Part shown: piece by piece, positions 1 through 8,394 of the stretch
How positions within the stretch are numbered: the stretch's first letter is position 1
Layout of the letters: each line of letters starts with the position of its first letter
Assembly (NCBI RefSeq): GCF_023715415.1
Contig: NZ_JAMBOB010000012.1
Span: forward strand, 30,213-94,212
Direction of reading: 5' to 3'
From: Neobacillus niacini
GTDB taxonomy: Bacteria > Bacillota > Bacilli > Bacillales > Cytobacillaceae
Length of the DNA stretch: 64,000 nucleotides
The notes under the pieces: generated by a model
Told to the model about the DNA's origin: nothing
Seen by the model: only the letters and a program-made list of their open reading frames with translations
Databases searched by the model: none
Position numbers and translations under genes: made by a program

Positions 1-162
1 ATGAGTGTTTTTTATTTTTGAAATGATATCCTTATTCTCATTTGGTTAATTTCTACGAAGTGTTCCTAAGCATTGTGGCAGTTTCATTTCAATTCTATTT
101 AGGGTATTATTAGAATGGTATTTTATAAAATATATATATTAAATGTGCCTAGGGGGTTGTAA

Positions 163-882
163 ATGTTAGGAATCCTACTTGCTGGTATTGCCCCTGGTTT
201 AGCTTTATTGAGTTATTTTTATTTAAAAGATAAGTATGAACCAGAACCAGTATCGATGGTATTAAACATGTTTTTTTCTGGCGCAATGATCATCATTCCG
301 ATTGCATTTTCTGAATATGTTCTTAAAGTTGAAAATATTGTTCAATATGATTCTATTTATGCTATTTTTTCTTCGGGTTTGATAGAGGAATTTTTTAAAT
401 GGTCAATTTTATTTTTCTGTGCATATAAGAGTGCGGAATTTGATGAACCGTTTGATGGTATTGTCTATGGTACCTCTATATCATTGGGGTTTGCAACCGT
501 CGAAAATATCATTTATCTAATGACTAATGGGTTGGAATTTGCTCTAACACGTGCACTACTGCCTGTTTCAAGCCATGCCTTGTTTGGTGTTATTATGGGG
601 TATTATATGAGCAAAGCGAAGTTTACAAAAGGATCGAAATGGCCCTTGTTCCTGTTATCTTTATTACTCCCAGCCTTCTTGCATGGGATATTTAATTTTT
701 TATTATTGAATCAAGGAACATGGCTTGCGATGTCTCCTTATATGATGTTCTTATGGTGGTTCGGATTGAGAAAAGTACAATTAGCAGAAGTTTCAAGTTA
801 TCATCATTTCCGAAAGAATTCCATGATCAGAACAGGATTAAATCTAAAGTCAGGAAAGAAATTACTCCTTCCAATTAAGTAG
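163..882 (+). CDS. prsW: PrsW-family intramembrane metalloprotease
   Basis: Multi-spanning membrane protein of 239 residues. The family cleaves membrane substrates; in Bacillus subtilis PrsW cuts the anti-sigma factor RsiW, which is family knowledge and not shown here. Seen: EEFFKW with the Glu pair at residues 75-76, a GFATVENI segment near 109-116, SSHALFG with His138 and FLHGIFNF with His174, which are the expected metal-site elements. Start ATG 163 follows a G-rich ribosome site (AGGGGG). A perfect hairpin terminator follows. Residues of about 97-175 are repeated at DNA level at 19331-19565 as a damaged fragment. The C-terminal 40 residues are basic and probably cytosolic. Confidence 0.88.
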   Translation: MLGILLAGIAPGLALLSYFYLKDKYEPEPVSMVLNMFFSGAMIIIPIAFSEYVLKVENIVQYDSIYAIFSSGLIEEFFKWSILFFCAYKSAEFDEPFDGIVYGTSISLGFATVENIIYLMTNGLEFALTRALLPVSSHALFGVIMGYYMSKAKFTKGSKWPLFLLSLLLPAFLHGIFNFLLLNQGTWLAMSPYMMFLWWFGLRKVQLAEVSSYHHFRKNSMIRTGLNLKSGKKLLLPIK

Positions 883-928
883 ATAGTTGGTGTGTTTCTA
901 GGCTGTTTAGTAATTTAGAAAAAATTCA

Positions 929-962
929 AAGACGTGTATAGGCTTTAGTCTATACACGTTTA
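929..962 (+). terminator. Rho-independent terminator after prsW
   Basis: Stem ACGTGTATAG paired with CTATACACGT, followed by a short T run. It ends the prsW transcript before the next small gene. Confidence 0.75.
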
Positions 963-1028
963 TTATTACCCGAAAAAATATATTGGTATATAATTGAAGA
1001 GAAACTTAGGGATGAAAGGTAGAATAAT

Positions 1029-1214
1029 ATGAAAAAATTTCCTATTACAATTCCGATAATTATCATTGTAGTGGCTATAGCGATGTGGATGCTAGAAAAG
1101 GACTACTCAGAAATAAACATTATGACAAGAATAATGATTTCTGTAGGTGCAGGTATTTTCTCAGGGCTCATTTCGTTCTTTTTGTTTAGGTTTGACAAAA
1201 ACAATAATAAATAA
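1029..1214 (+). CDS. Small two-helix membrane protein, unknown function
   Basis: 61 residues with two hydrophobic segments (about residues 5-21 and 35-53) separated by a charged loop, and a lysine/asparagine-rich tail. An AAAGGT ribosome site sits ahead of ATG 1029. I do not recognise a family. The hydrophobic pattern, the ribosome site and the position after a terminator support a real gene. A longer reading on the opposite strand in this stretch has no ribosome site and is treated as a shadow. Confidence 0.55.
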   Translation: MKKFPITIPIIIIVVAIAMWMLEKDYSEINIMTRIMISVGAGIFSGLISFFLFRFDKNNNK

Positions 1215-1417
1215 TAAATAATAAATTTTATACTTCCTCCCCATTTATGGGGTATCTCCAAAATCACATAAATTAAAGATAAATTATCTTTATGATCTAC
1301 CATGGTTGTTGAATGTTAAATGGGCTTCCTCCTATGTATTTGGATGGTTTTTAGGTTTGTGGGAAAAATAAATTCGTATAACAATAGAAAATATTTTTGT
1401 TTAAAAGAGGTGTCTCA

Positions 1418-1717
1418 TTGAAACTTGAAGTAACGAAAGAGGCGGCAGAATGGTTTATAGCGGAGATGGACCTGCAGCCAGGTGAATTTGTTCAATTTGT
1501 TGTAAAAATCTACGGAGGTATACCAACTGCACATCCTTCCTATTTCTTAGGATTATCGATAGGTAAAGAGGGGATTATCGGAATTAAAGATGTAGTTGAG
1601 GGGATAACTTTCTATTTTAGTGACCAAGATTCTTGGTTCTTAGAAAATTATGATTTGAAGGTTATAAAGGAAAACGATGATGTAGAATATATCTTCAACG
1701 TAAGGAAGTCCTCCTAA
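1418..1717 (+). CDS. HesB/YneR-like (IscA-fold) small protein
   Basis: 99 residues beginning MKLEVTKEAAEWF, typical of the YneR/HesB-like family in Bacillus (about 95 residues). The fold is shared with A-type iron-sulfur carriers, but this subfamily usually lacks the three cluster-binding cysteines, and there is no cysteine here. A role in iron-sulfur assembly is therefore not supported. TTG 1418 is preferred over TTG 1397 because an AAAGAGG ribosome site lies about 7 bases before it. The transcript ends at the shared hairpin at 1735-1772. Confidence 0.72.
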   Translation: MKLEVTKEAAEWFIAEMDLQPGEFVQFVVKIYGGIPTAHPSYFLGLSIGKEGIIGIKDVVEGITFYFSDQDSWFLENYDLKVIKENDDVEYIFNVRKSS

Positions 1718-1734
1718 GTAGGATAGAGACACCA

Positions 1735-1772
1735 CAAAAAGGAGTAGCAGAATATAATCTGCTACTCCTTTC
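1735..1772. terminator. Bidirectional terminator between convergent genes
   Basis: AAAGGAGTAGCAG pairs with CTGCTACTCCTTT. An A run lies on one side and a T run on the other, so it can serve the HesB-like gene on the plus strand and the exporter on the minus strand. Confidence 0.85.
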
Positions 1773-1773
1773 T

Positions 1774-2808
1774 TTATTTCTTCTTATATTGTTCTACCAA
1801 TGTATTCAACCTGTCCAGTTGGAAGGCGTAATTATAAATAGATGCTCCAATGACGGCCATTTGAATTTTATGACCTTCGTTATAGGATTGCATAACTTTT
1901 TCCAAAAAGCCTTCTGTTCGTTCCATAAACTCATCTTCCAATGAAGGTAGATCCATTTTAATCTTTCCATCATATTTTAATAGAAATAGCTCGTGGTGCT
2001 TTATTAAATATTCTAGTTGTTGATCAAAGAGCTGATTTTCTTCAGGTGTCGGCTTACAGGAGAAATAAAAGGAATCAATGTCCTCCAAGACAATAAATCC
2101 CTGTTGGAGTGATTTAAACATTTGCTTAAACACGACGATTTCGCGTACATCCATATTATTTACCTTGGACATTTTTTCCCGTTCTTCATCAAACAACATA
2201 AATTGCTCATCTAATAGTAAAATATCATTCTCTAATTGTTCCATTTGTTCCTTAAAACACTTTTCTGTCATTTCGTCAGAGATAGAGGTTCTTAGCAAAA
2301 TGGACAGATTTTGAAAAATTCCATTCACTTTTTCAACGTAATTTTTCTTATAATTTGGTGGGTAAACAAAAATATTCACCAATAGTGCAGTGGCCATTCC
2401 GATAAAGGTAACAATAAAACGGTTCAAAGCAAAGAGCCAATCTTCGTTTCCGGGAGCACTCATAATTGCTAACACAGTTACAACTGTTAGCGAAATCGTT
2501 TCACCCATTTTTAGCTTTAAACTAATCGAAATGAGTATAATAATAACCAGTCCAATTGAAAAAGGGTCATTACCTAGAAAGTATAATCCTAGAAAGGCAA
2601 TAATCGCACCTATGATATTGGTTTGGACTTGGTGTCCTACTTGTTTCCATGTGCGGTAAATGGAAGGTTGAATCGTAAAAATGGCAGCAATTCCTGCAAA
2701 AACTGCCGATTCAAGCTTTAATATCGAACAAATATATAAGGCAAATGTAACAGCTATGCCTGTTTTAATGACGCGAGGTCCCAACTTCACAATGCTCCAA
2801 TCCTCCAC
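1774..2808 (-). CDS. Aromatic acid exporter (ArAE/FUSC) family membrane protein
   Basis: 344 residues. The N-terminal half (about 10-150) carries five to six transmembrane helices, including AVFAGIAAIFTIQPSIYRTW, the usual signature of the DUF939/ArAE_1 group (YgaE/YqjA-like in Bacillus). The C-terminal half (about 160-344) is soluble, acidic and helical, matching the ArAE cytosolic domain. The substrate is unknown; family members export aromatic acids or related organic anions. It ends at the bidirectional terminator shared with the HesB-like gene. Its 5' region faces the catabolic island. Confidence 0.8.
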   Translation of the reverse strand: MEDWSIVKLGPRVIKTGIAVTFALYICSILKLESAVFAGIAAIFTIQPSIYRTWKQVGHQVQTNIIGAIIAFLGLYFLGNDPFSIGLVIIILISISLKLKMGETISLTVVTVLAIMSAPGNEDWLFALNRFIVTFIGMATALLVNIFVYPPNYKKNYVEKVNGIFQNLSILLRTSISDEMTEKCFKEQMEQLENDILLLDEQFMLFDEEREKMSKVNNMDVREIVVFKQMFKSLQQGFIVLEDIDSFYFSCKPTPEENQLFDQQLEYLIKHHELFLLKYDGKIKMDLPSLEDEFMERTEGFLEKVMQSYNEGHKIQMAVIGASIYNYAFQLDRLNTLVEQYKKK

Positions 2809-3112
2809 TCAAAAGCAGCTAATCAGCAAGCCTTTTTCAGTCACTTTCATTTATTACATAATCAAATATACTTATTAAAACAAATATTTTCAATTATTTT
2901 ATTTGTACTAATTTAGAGTACATGAAGTAACGAATTGAGGCTTGCTATTTATCTGCGTTGTAGTAATAGAATGAACAGGATTATTGGATGATTTGGAGAA
3001 TTATATTAATGGGATGTAAGGTTTTAAACATAGAATTGCTAGTATTGCCTAATTCTTTAGATAATAAATCTAGTAATACATATTAATTTTTTTTGAGGAG
3101 AGGTAGAATATA
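2809..3112. other. AT-rich intergenic region, left edge of the catabolic island
   Basis: About 300 bases between divergent genes. It should hold the promoters of the exporter (minus) and the DUF3870 gene (plus). I see no tRNA, attachment-like repeat, insertion sequence or strong hairpin. A GAGGAGAGG ribosome site lies just before 3113. Confidence 0.5.
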
Positions 3113-3445
3113 ATGATGAACGGAAAAACTCTGTTTATTGCTGGGCATGCAAAGTTACCCCAAGGTATAGCAGCTAAAAGTGTATTTGAAACGTTGACGA
3201 TTACGGCAGAAATCGATAGAAAATATGGAGTCATACTACAGGCATCCTGTACATTGGCAACTGATCATGCCCGTGAATTTGTTGGTCAGGTTTTAAGGGG
3301 AATGAGTTTAAACGATGGTATTGATGAAGCAATCTCTGCGCTTCAAATCTATTATCGAGGCAAGGCTACGAATGCATTAATTGCGGCATTAAAAGATTTA
3401 GATCTCCATTATCAGCAAATAAAATCTACTGAAATAAGTAAGTAA
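3113..3445 (+). CDS. DUF3870 domain protein
   Basis: 110 residues beginning MMNGKTLFIAGHAKLPQG, consistent with the DUF3870 family, which I recall beside catabolic and PucR-regulated genes in Firmicutes; its function is unknown. The central segment ASCTLATDHAREFV and the following LRGMSLNDG look like the conserved core. Start ATG 3113 has a second ATG at 3116; a GAGGAGAGG ribosome site precedes both. It lies upstream of the acyl-CoA dehydrogenase, but a terminator-like hairpin separates the two, so they may be separate transcripts. Confidence 0.62.
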   Translation: MMNGKTLFIAGHAKLPQGIAAKSVFETLTITAEIDRKYGVILQASCTLATDHAREFVGQVLRGMSLNDGIDEAISALQIYYRGKATNALIAALKDLDLHYQQIKSTEISK

Positions 3446-3490
3446 TTGGCTTTAAGATATATATTTAGAATAATTTTTTAACCGTAATTA

Positions 3491-3519
3491 TCGAACAATT
3501 CTAACTATTCATATATAAT
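3491..3519 (+). promoter_or_regulatory. Candidate sigma-A promoter for a leader RNA
   Basis: TCGAAC (3491-3496), a 17-base spacer and a perfect TATAAT (3514-3519). The predicted transcript start near 3526 falls immediately before the first hairpin of the structured leader. The -35 element is weak. Confidence 0.4.
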
Positions 3520-3525
3520 TTTATA

Positions 3526-3700
3526 TAACAACTGGGTGACAGCAATATCCTTGCTGCATGACCAGATTGACCGTGAAATAATGACTGAAATAATATTGAC
3601 AATATTCACTTGATCTTCCTTTGCCGGAAGACGAGCTATGAGTAGGAGTCAGTAAAGCAATCAATGAGCACTTCATTGTTTGTTTTGCTGGCTCCTTTTT
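3526..3700 (+). ncRNA. Candidate structured leader or small RNA with its own terminator
   Basis: No convincing reading frame is present in this about 175-base stretch, but several hairpins are: CTGG...CCAG enclosing CAGCAA...TTGCTG at 3532-3565, AATATT/AATATT further on, and CTTCC/GGAAG at 3615-3630. A long imperfect stem at 3645-3700 (GGAGTCAG pairing with CTGGCTCC and continuing inward) is followed by five T. This is the plan of a riboswitch or attenuator upstream of the acyl-CoA dehydrogenase, or a free small RNA. It matches no riboswitch consensus that I know. Confidence 0.4.
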
Positions 3701-3842
3701 GTATATCGAGTAGTCTAAATAGAGGTGATATGCAGGAAGGTGCACTTAATGGAATCCGAATTTTGGATATTTCCTAGGTACTGGTGGATTCAATTATGGG
3801 AAATTTTAAAATTATAAAAAATTATTTAGGAGGAATTATTAT

Positions 3843-5066
3843 ATGATGAACTTTGAATTAACGGATGAGCAGCAAAGTGTAAAGGAAATGGTAAGAAAAT
3901 TTGTCGATAAGGAAATTATTCCAAACATTCAGGAATGGGATCGCCAAGGACATTTTGAACCCGCAATTCTAAAAAAGTTGGCCAATCTGCAAGTAATGGG
4001 TGTCTGCATTCCTGAAGAATATGGCGGTGCAGGTATGGATTATAATACACTTGCTATTGTTTGCGAAGAATTAGAACGGGGAGATACTGCCTATCGGACA
4101 GCCGTTTCTGTTCATACAGGGCTAAATAGTATGACGATATTGCAATGGGGAACAGAGGAACAAAAACAAAAGTATTTGGTGCCTCAAGCAGATGGCCGTA
4201 AAATTGGTGCTTTCGGATTAACAGAACCAAATGCGGGTTCTGACGTTGCAGCGATGAATACAACTGCGGCAAGAAATGGAGATTATTATATTCTGAATGG
4301 CTCTAAAACATGGATTTCTCTTTGTGATGTTGCTGATCATTTCTTGATTTTTGCCAAGACAGATTATGGTATTGGGCATAAAGGGATCTCTGCCTTTATT
4401 GTAGACCGTAGTTTTGCTGGAGTAGAAACAAAGGCTATAAAGGGTAAACTGGGCATTCGAGCTGGAAATACGGGAGAAGTATTTTTAACGGATGTAAAAG
4501 TTCCTATTGAGAACAGATTGGGTGAAGAAGGGGAAGGGTTTAAAATTGCCATGGCTGCCCTAGATAATGGCCGATTTACAGTGGCTGCGGGAGCAGTAGG
4601 CTTAATTGAAGCTAGCCTTGAAGCAAGTCTTAAGTATTGCCATGAACGGAAAACATTTGGCAAAGAGATTGGAAAACATCAGCTTGTACAGCAAATGATT
4701 GCAAAAATGAGTGCCAATCTTGAAATTTCTAGACTGCTAGTTTTTAAAGCAGGGTGGTTAAAGAACCAGGGGAAACGGAATACGAAGGAGACATCTCTTG
4801 CTAAATGGATTTCGTGTAATGCTGCTTTTGATGCTGCAAATGATGCCGTTCAAATCCACGGGGCTTATGGATATTCCGATGAATATCCAGTAGAGCGCTT
4901 CTTGCGGAACTCCAAAGCTCCTGTCATCTATGAAGGGACGAGGGAAATCCATACGATTATGCAAGGTGAGTACGCTTTAGGTTATAGGGAAGATAAGACT
5001 CTTCGTAAACAATTGCCGGCATGGCCATTTGAACAAGTTTCCGTCACTAATTATTTGCAAAAATAA
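3843..5066 (+). CDS. Acyl-CoA dehydrogenase family flavoprotein
   Basis: 407 residues, normal for the family. It oxidises an acyl-CoA thioester with FAD and passes electrons to electron-transfer flavoprotein. Seen: the FAD/substrate signature FGLTEPNAGSD near residues 124-134, the C-terminal signature QIHGAYGYSDEYPVERFLR near 338-356, and IYEGT containing the likely catalytic Glu. An AGGAGG ribosome site stands before ATG 3843. It precedes the PucR gene and follows the candidate leader RNA; a hairpin terminator follows. The substrate cannot be told. In this setting it may handle a short or branched acyl-CoA from the pathway, which is inference. Confidence 0.88.
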   Translation: MMNFELTDEQQSVKEMVRKFVDKEIIPNIQEWDRQGHFEPAILKKLANLQVMGVCIPEEYGGAGMDYNTLAIVCEELERGDTAYRTAVSVHTGLNSMTILQWGTEEQKQKYLVPQADGRKIGAFGLTEPNAGSDVAAMNTTAARNGDYYILNGSKTWISLCDVADHFLIFAKTDYGIGHKGISAFIVDRSFAGVETKAIKGKLGIRAGNTGEVFLTDVKVPIENRLGEEGEGFKIAMAALDNGRFTVAAGAVGLIEASLEASLKYCHERKTFGKEIGKHQLVQQMIAKMSANLEISRLLVFKAGWLKNQGKRNTKETSLAKWISCNAAFDAANDAVQIHGAYGYSDEYPVERFLRNSKAPVIYEGTREIHTIMQGEYALGYREDKTLRKQLPAWPFEQVSVTNYLQK

Positions 5067-5079
5067 AATGAGATAAGGA

Positions 5080-5107
5080 AAAACCGGTCATTTGATCGGT
5101 TTTTTTA
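5080..5107 (+). terminator. Terminator after acyl-CoA dehydrogenase
   Basis: AAACCGGTCA pairs with TGATCGGTTT (one G-T pair), followed by a T run. Confidence 0.75.
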
Positions 5108-5330
5108 AATTAATTCTAATACTTAACTGCCTACAACAAAACCAATTACCATTTTACTGAGTAGTGGTAATTTGTTAGAATTAAAAAGAAAAATTGATGC
5201 AAAGTTATCATGGAACATTTTGATAATTACAAAGAGTAGAGGAACGCTCATCATCCAATTTCCTGAGCTTTGTCCTCCTATTTTTACTTTACATCTTGAA
5301 AATCTTTTTTAATAAGTAACATGGCTAGTA

Positions 5331-5349
5331 ATTCAATTGGTAATTGAAT
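5331..5349. promoter_or_regulatory. Inverted repeat upstream of pucR, possible operator
   Basis: Perfect arms ATTCAATT and AATTGAAT around GGT, 20 bases before the PucR start and flanked by CTAG on both sides. The placement suits autoregulation by the PucR protein or another regulator. No second copy of the same sequence was found in the island. Confidence 0.35.
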
Positions 5350-5368
5350 CTAGCAGATAGGAGCTTAT

Positions 5369-7057
5369 ATGAGTTTAAAGATATATGACATTTTAAGGTT
5401 AGATATTTTGAAGGACGCTAAGGTGATAGCTGGAGAAAAGTTAGTTAAGGACAGAGTGGTTCAATGGGTTTCTGCAATGGAAATGCCGGTCGAGAGCTTT
5501 GTCCGTAAGAACGAATTGGTTCTAACTACTGCTATTGGTTGTGGACAGATCCTTAAGGAATTCGAAAAATTTCTTCAGGATGTTATGGATTCAGAGGCAA
5601 CTGCTCTAGCGGTGGCATTAGGTCGCCATGTTTTTGAAATTCCACATGAAATCATTGAATTGGCGAATAAAAATCAATTTATTCTTATTGAAATTCCCTG
5701 GGAAGTACGCTTTTCAGAAATCATTGAAGAGGTTATGCTGCAATTAAATGATATCAATTATAAAGAAAGTCGAAAATCAGAAAAAGTTCAGCAGGAGCTT
5801 TTAAATTTAATTCTTAAAGAAACAGATCTTACTTGTATTGCAAACTATTTATACCAGAATGTTGGTTACCCAGTTATTATTACTGATCAAATTGGGACTA
5901 TTCAAGCTCATAGTGAAGAGATTCCTAGTTTACTAGATAATTGGCGCGAATATGCAGTAAAAGGAATAATCCCAGCTAGAAAGAAAAGTTCATTATCTTC
6001 ACATGATCCTATGATTCAAAAAATACAAACAATCAAAATTGAAGGTTACTTTATAGTACAGCTTCCTGTTATTCAAGTCTCAGGAAATACTCAGGACTTT
6101 TTATTTGTTATCCTTCCTTCTTATATATCGTTGGATAAGTTTTTAACCCAGTATACCGTCAATGTACTAGAACACGCAGTGACAACAATAGCTCTTTGGT
6201 TTTCAAGGAAAAATGCGGTCGAGGAGGCAAAATTACTGCTTCATGACTCATTTATTAAAGAGCTGATAAATGGAGAATTCACTTCTTTGGAGCAAGCGGT
6301 TTCAAGAGCCGAAATCGTGGGTTATAATCTTAAACTGCCGTATATTTGCATTATTGGTGCACCTGAAAACTTGAAAACGCTTTTTCAAACAAGGAATATA
6401 GATAAAGGAGCTTATCAGCAATGGACTGAAAGTATGATTCATTATCTGAAGGAAGAAATCTACTATGCTGCAAATTCACTAAAAAAAGAAGTGATGATTA
6501 CCTATCAGGAACAGCAGTTGTTCGTTTTTCTTGAAATTTCATTAGAAAATAAAAAGGAAGGCGTAACCAACTTTTTAGATCTTGTTGAACGTCGCTTAAG
6601 AAGTTTACTGCCGAAAGTTGTCATTTCTTGGGGTATTGGAAATTATAATGAGGATATATTTGGTTTTAAAGAAAGCTATGAAAATGCCAAAGTTGCCTTA
6701 AATATATGCAGGAATAAAAAAGGGGTTGGCAATCGGGTTATGTATGAAAATACCCGAGTTGACCGTGTGCTTTTAAATCTATTTCAAAACTCAGAGATGA
6801 AAGAAATTATTATGACTACTGTTGAGCCGTTATTAGAATATAATAATCAACGGAATCTTGATTTAATCGAGACAATCAGTACATATAATCGTTATCAAGG
6901 AAATGTAAGTAAGACAGCAAAAGCACTGTTTCTGCATCGGCAATCCCTACTTTACCGTTTAAGAAAAATTGAAGAATTAACAGGTCTTTCACTTGTGGAT
7001 CCTGATGATTTGTTCTTATTAGATTTAAGTATCAAAACTTGGAAAATGGGAAATTAA
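5369..7057 (+). CDS. PucR-family transcriptional regulator
   Basis: 562 residues with the full PucR layout: an N-terminal PucR domain (about 7-125), a linker and middle sensor region, a GGDEF-like CdaR segment (about 300-430) and a C-terminal helix-turn-helix (about 505-545) containing GNVSKTAKALFLHRQSLLYR. Members control use of purines, sugars and other nitrogen compounds; the ligand here is unknown. Its position between the acyl-CoA dehydrogenase and the EutB-like gene, all on one strand, suggests it is the island's regulator. An inverted repeat lies just upstream and a terminator just downstream. Confidence 0.85.
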   Translation: MSLKIYDILRLDILKDAKVIAGEKLVKDRVVQWVSAMEMPVESFVRKNELVLTTAIGCGQILKEFEKFLQDVMDSEATALAVALGRHVFEIPHEIIELANKNQFILIEIPWEVRFSEIIEEVMLQLNDINYKESRKSEKVQQELLNLILKETDLTCIANYLYQNVGYPVIITDQIGTIQAHSEEIPSLLDNWREYAVKGIIPARKKSSLSSHDPMIQKIQTIKIEGYFIVQLPVIQVSGNTQDFLFVILPSYISLDKFLTQYTVNVLEHAVTTIALWFSRKNAVEEAKLLLHDSFIKELINGEFTSLEQAVSRAEIVGYNLKLPYICIIGAPENLKTLFQTRNIDKGAYQQWTESMIHYLKEEIYYAANSLKKEVMITYQEQQLFVFLEISLENKKEGVTNFLDLVERRLRSLLPKVVISWGIGNYNEDIFGFKESYENAKVALNICRNKKGVGNRVMYENTRVDRVLLNLFQNSEMKEIIMTTVEPLLEYNNQRNLDLIETISTYNRYQGNVSKTAKALFLHRQSLLYRLRKIEELTGLSLVDPDDLFLLDLSIKTWKMGN

Positions 7058-7090
7058 CACAATTCTTTAAGTTATGAAACAAAGAGAATG

Positions 7091-7137
7091 AAACCAGCTA
7101 AAGGGATATCGTCTATCTTCTGAGCTGGTTTTTTTTT
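7091..7137 (+). terminator. Terminator after pucR
   Basis: AACCAGCT pairs with AGCTGGTT across a loop of about 22 bases, followed by nine T. Confidence 0.75.
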
Positions 7138-7187
7138 TGTACATTGAGATGGAAAAATCATTTGCATATTTCAAAAAAATGTATGAA

Positions 7188-7201
7188 AAGAAACGTTTCT
7201 T
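7188..7201. promoter_or_regulatory. 14-bp perfect palindrome upstream of eutB-like gene
   Basis: AAGAAACGTTTCTT. It has the AAACGTTT core sometimes seen in cre-like sites, but it does not fit the cre consensus well. It is a possible operator for the eutB-pdxS transcript. Confidence 0.3.
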
Positions 7202-7243
7202 ATCGTCAGTTTTGCCAATTGATATTAAAGATAGAAGAGCTTA

Positions 7244-7262
7244 GTATTTATACTATAAATAC
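7244..7262. promoter_or_regulatory. 19-bp perfect palindrome overlapping a -10-like region
   Basis: GTATTTATA, a central C, then TATAAATAC, ending about 30 bases before the EutB-like start. It contains TATACT/TATAAA, so a bound protein would probably cover the promoter. Confidence 0.4.
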
Positions 7263-7294
7263 ATAGAGTAACTTAGTAAGGAGGGGAGATTTCC

Positions 7295-8293
7295 ATGACT
7301 TCTACTGAAATGAAAAAAGATATTAAAATTCGTGATGTGTGGGAAGCAAGAAAACGAATTGGTCAGATTATCAATCGGACACCACTCATTCAATCTACTA
7401 TTTTATCAGAAAAACTCGGGCGCAATGTCTATCTAAAACTAGAAAATGTTCATGAGGTTGGATCATTTAAGGTAAGGGGTGCAGCCAATAAAATCCTGAG
7501 CTTAAGTCTAGAAGAAAGAAAAAATGGAGTGGCTACGTACTCTACAGGAAACCATGGCATGGCGGTTGCCTTTGTTGCGAATAAGCTTGGGATTGATGCT
7601 GTTGTCTGTATTTCAAATAGGGTGCCAAAAGCAAAAGTAGACTCATTAAAAAGGCTGGGAGCCCAAATTGAGATTGTTGGTGACAGCCAAGATGAAGCGG
7701 GTGTTCGCTGTTATGAGCTTGAATACGAGAAAGGAGTAACCGTGATTGAGCCGTTTGATGATCCTCATGTTATTGCAGGACAAGGTACGATTGGATTGGA
7801 ATTGTTGGAGGAACTTCCTTATTTAAAAGATGTGATTGTTCCGCTTTCAGGGGGGGGACTGCTTTCTGGCATCGGTATGACATTGAAATCCAATGATCGT
7901 GATATAAGGGTAACGGGTGTTTCTATGGAACGTTCTGCAGTCATGTTTGAAAGTTTAAAAACTGGCAAACCAATCATGCTAGAGGAAAGTGAGACACTTG
8001 CTGATAGTTTGCTAGGTGGAATTGGACTTGAAAATCAATACACTTTTCAAATGGTCCAGCAATATATGGATGATATAGTCCTCCTTTCTGAAGAGGAGAT
8101 TGCTTATAGTATGGCGTTCATGATGGACAAACACCGGATGATTATGGAAGGTGCAGCAGCGACAGGGATTGCTGCTGTTTTAGGCAGCAAAATCCCGCAT
8201 CAAGAGGGTGATATTGCTGTAATTATTAGTGGCCAGAATGTTGATTTATCCGTCCTGCTTACGATAATACAAAATTATGGTTTTGAAAATTGA
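7295..8293 (+). CDS. eutB: Threonine dehydratase-like PLP enzyme, EutB-like
   Basis: 332 residues of the fold-type II PLP family. Lys59 in VGSFKVRGAANK is the expected cofactor lysine, and SGGGLLSGIG near residue 187 is the phosphate-binding loop. There is no C-terminal ACT domain, so it is a short catabolic-type dehydratase. The EutB name (hydroxyectoine utilization dehydratase) rests on the nearby EutC-like and DoeA-like genes; a plain threonine/serine dehydratase remains possible. A GGAGGGGAG ribosome site precedes ATG 7295. Palindromes lie upstream. Confidence 0.72.
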   Translation: MTSTEMKKDIKIRDVWEARKRIGQIINRTPLIQSTILSEKLGRNVYLKLENVHEVGSFKVRGAANKILSLSLEERKNGVATYSTGNHGMAVAFVANKLGIDAVVCISNRVPKAKVDSLKRLGAQIEIVGDSQDEAGVRCYELEYEKGVTVIEPFDDPHVIAGQGTIGLELLEELPYLKDVIVPLSGGGLLSGIGMTLKSNDRDIRVTGVSMERSAVMFESLKTGKPIMLEESETLADSLLGGIGLENQYTFQMVQQYMDDIVLLSEEEIAYSMAFMMDKHRMIMEGAAATGIAAVLGSKIPHQEGDIAVIISGQNVDLSVLLTIIQNYGFEN

Positions 8294-8394
8294 GAGTGAA
8301 TTATGTCAAAATGACAGCCATTATTAATAAAATTGAAAACGATTTCTCTAAAGAGTAAGACAATTAACAACTATATATAGCAAGGGAGATATGT

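Noticed and set aside
1103..1303. Minus-strand frame of 66 codons
   Set aside because: Antisense to the small membrane protein gene, with no ribosome site.
3532..3565. Kink-turn or T-box stem in the leader hairpin
   Set aside because: The internal loop has extra bases for a kink-turn, and no T-box consensus sequence follows.
3521..3745. Minus-strand frame of 74 codons in the gap before the acyl-CoA dehydrogenase
   Set aside because: No ribosome site, Cys/His-rich odd composition, and the region is better explained as a structured RNA with a terminator.
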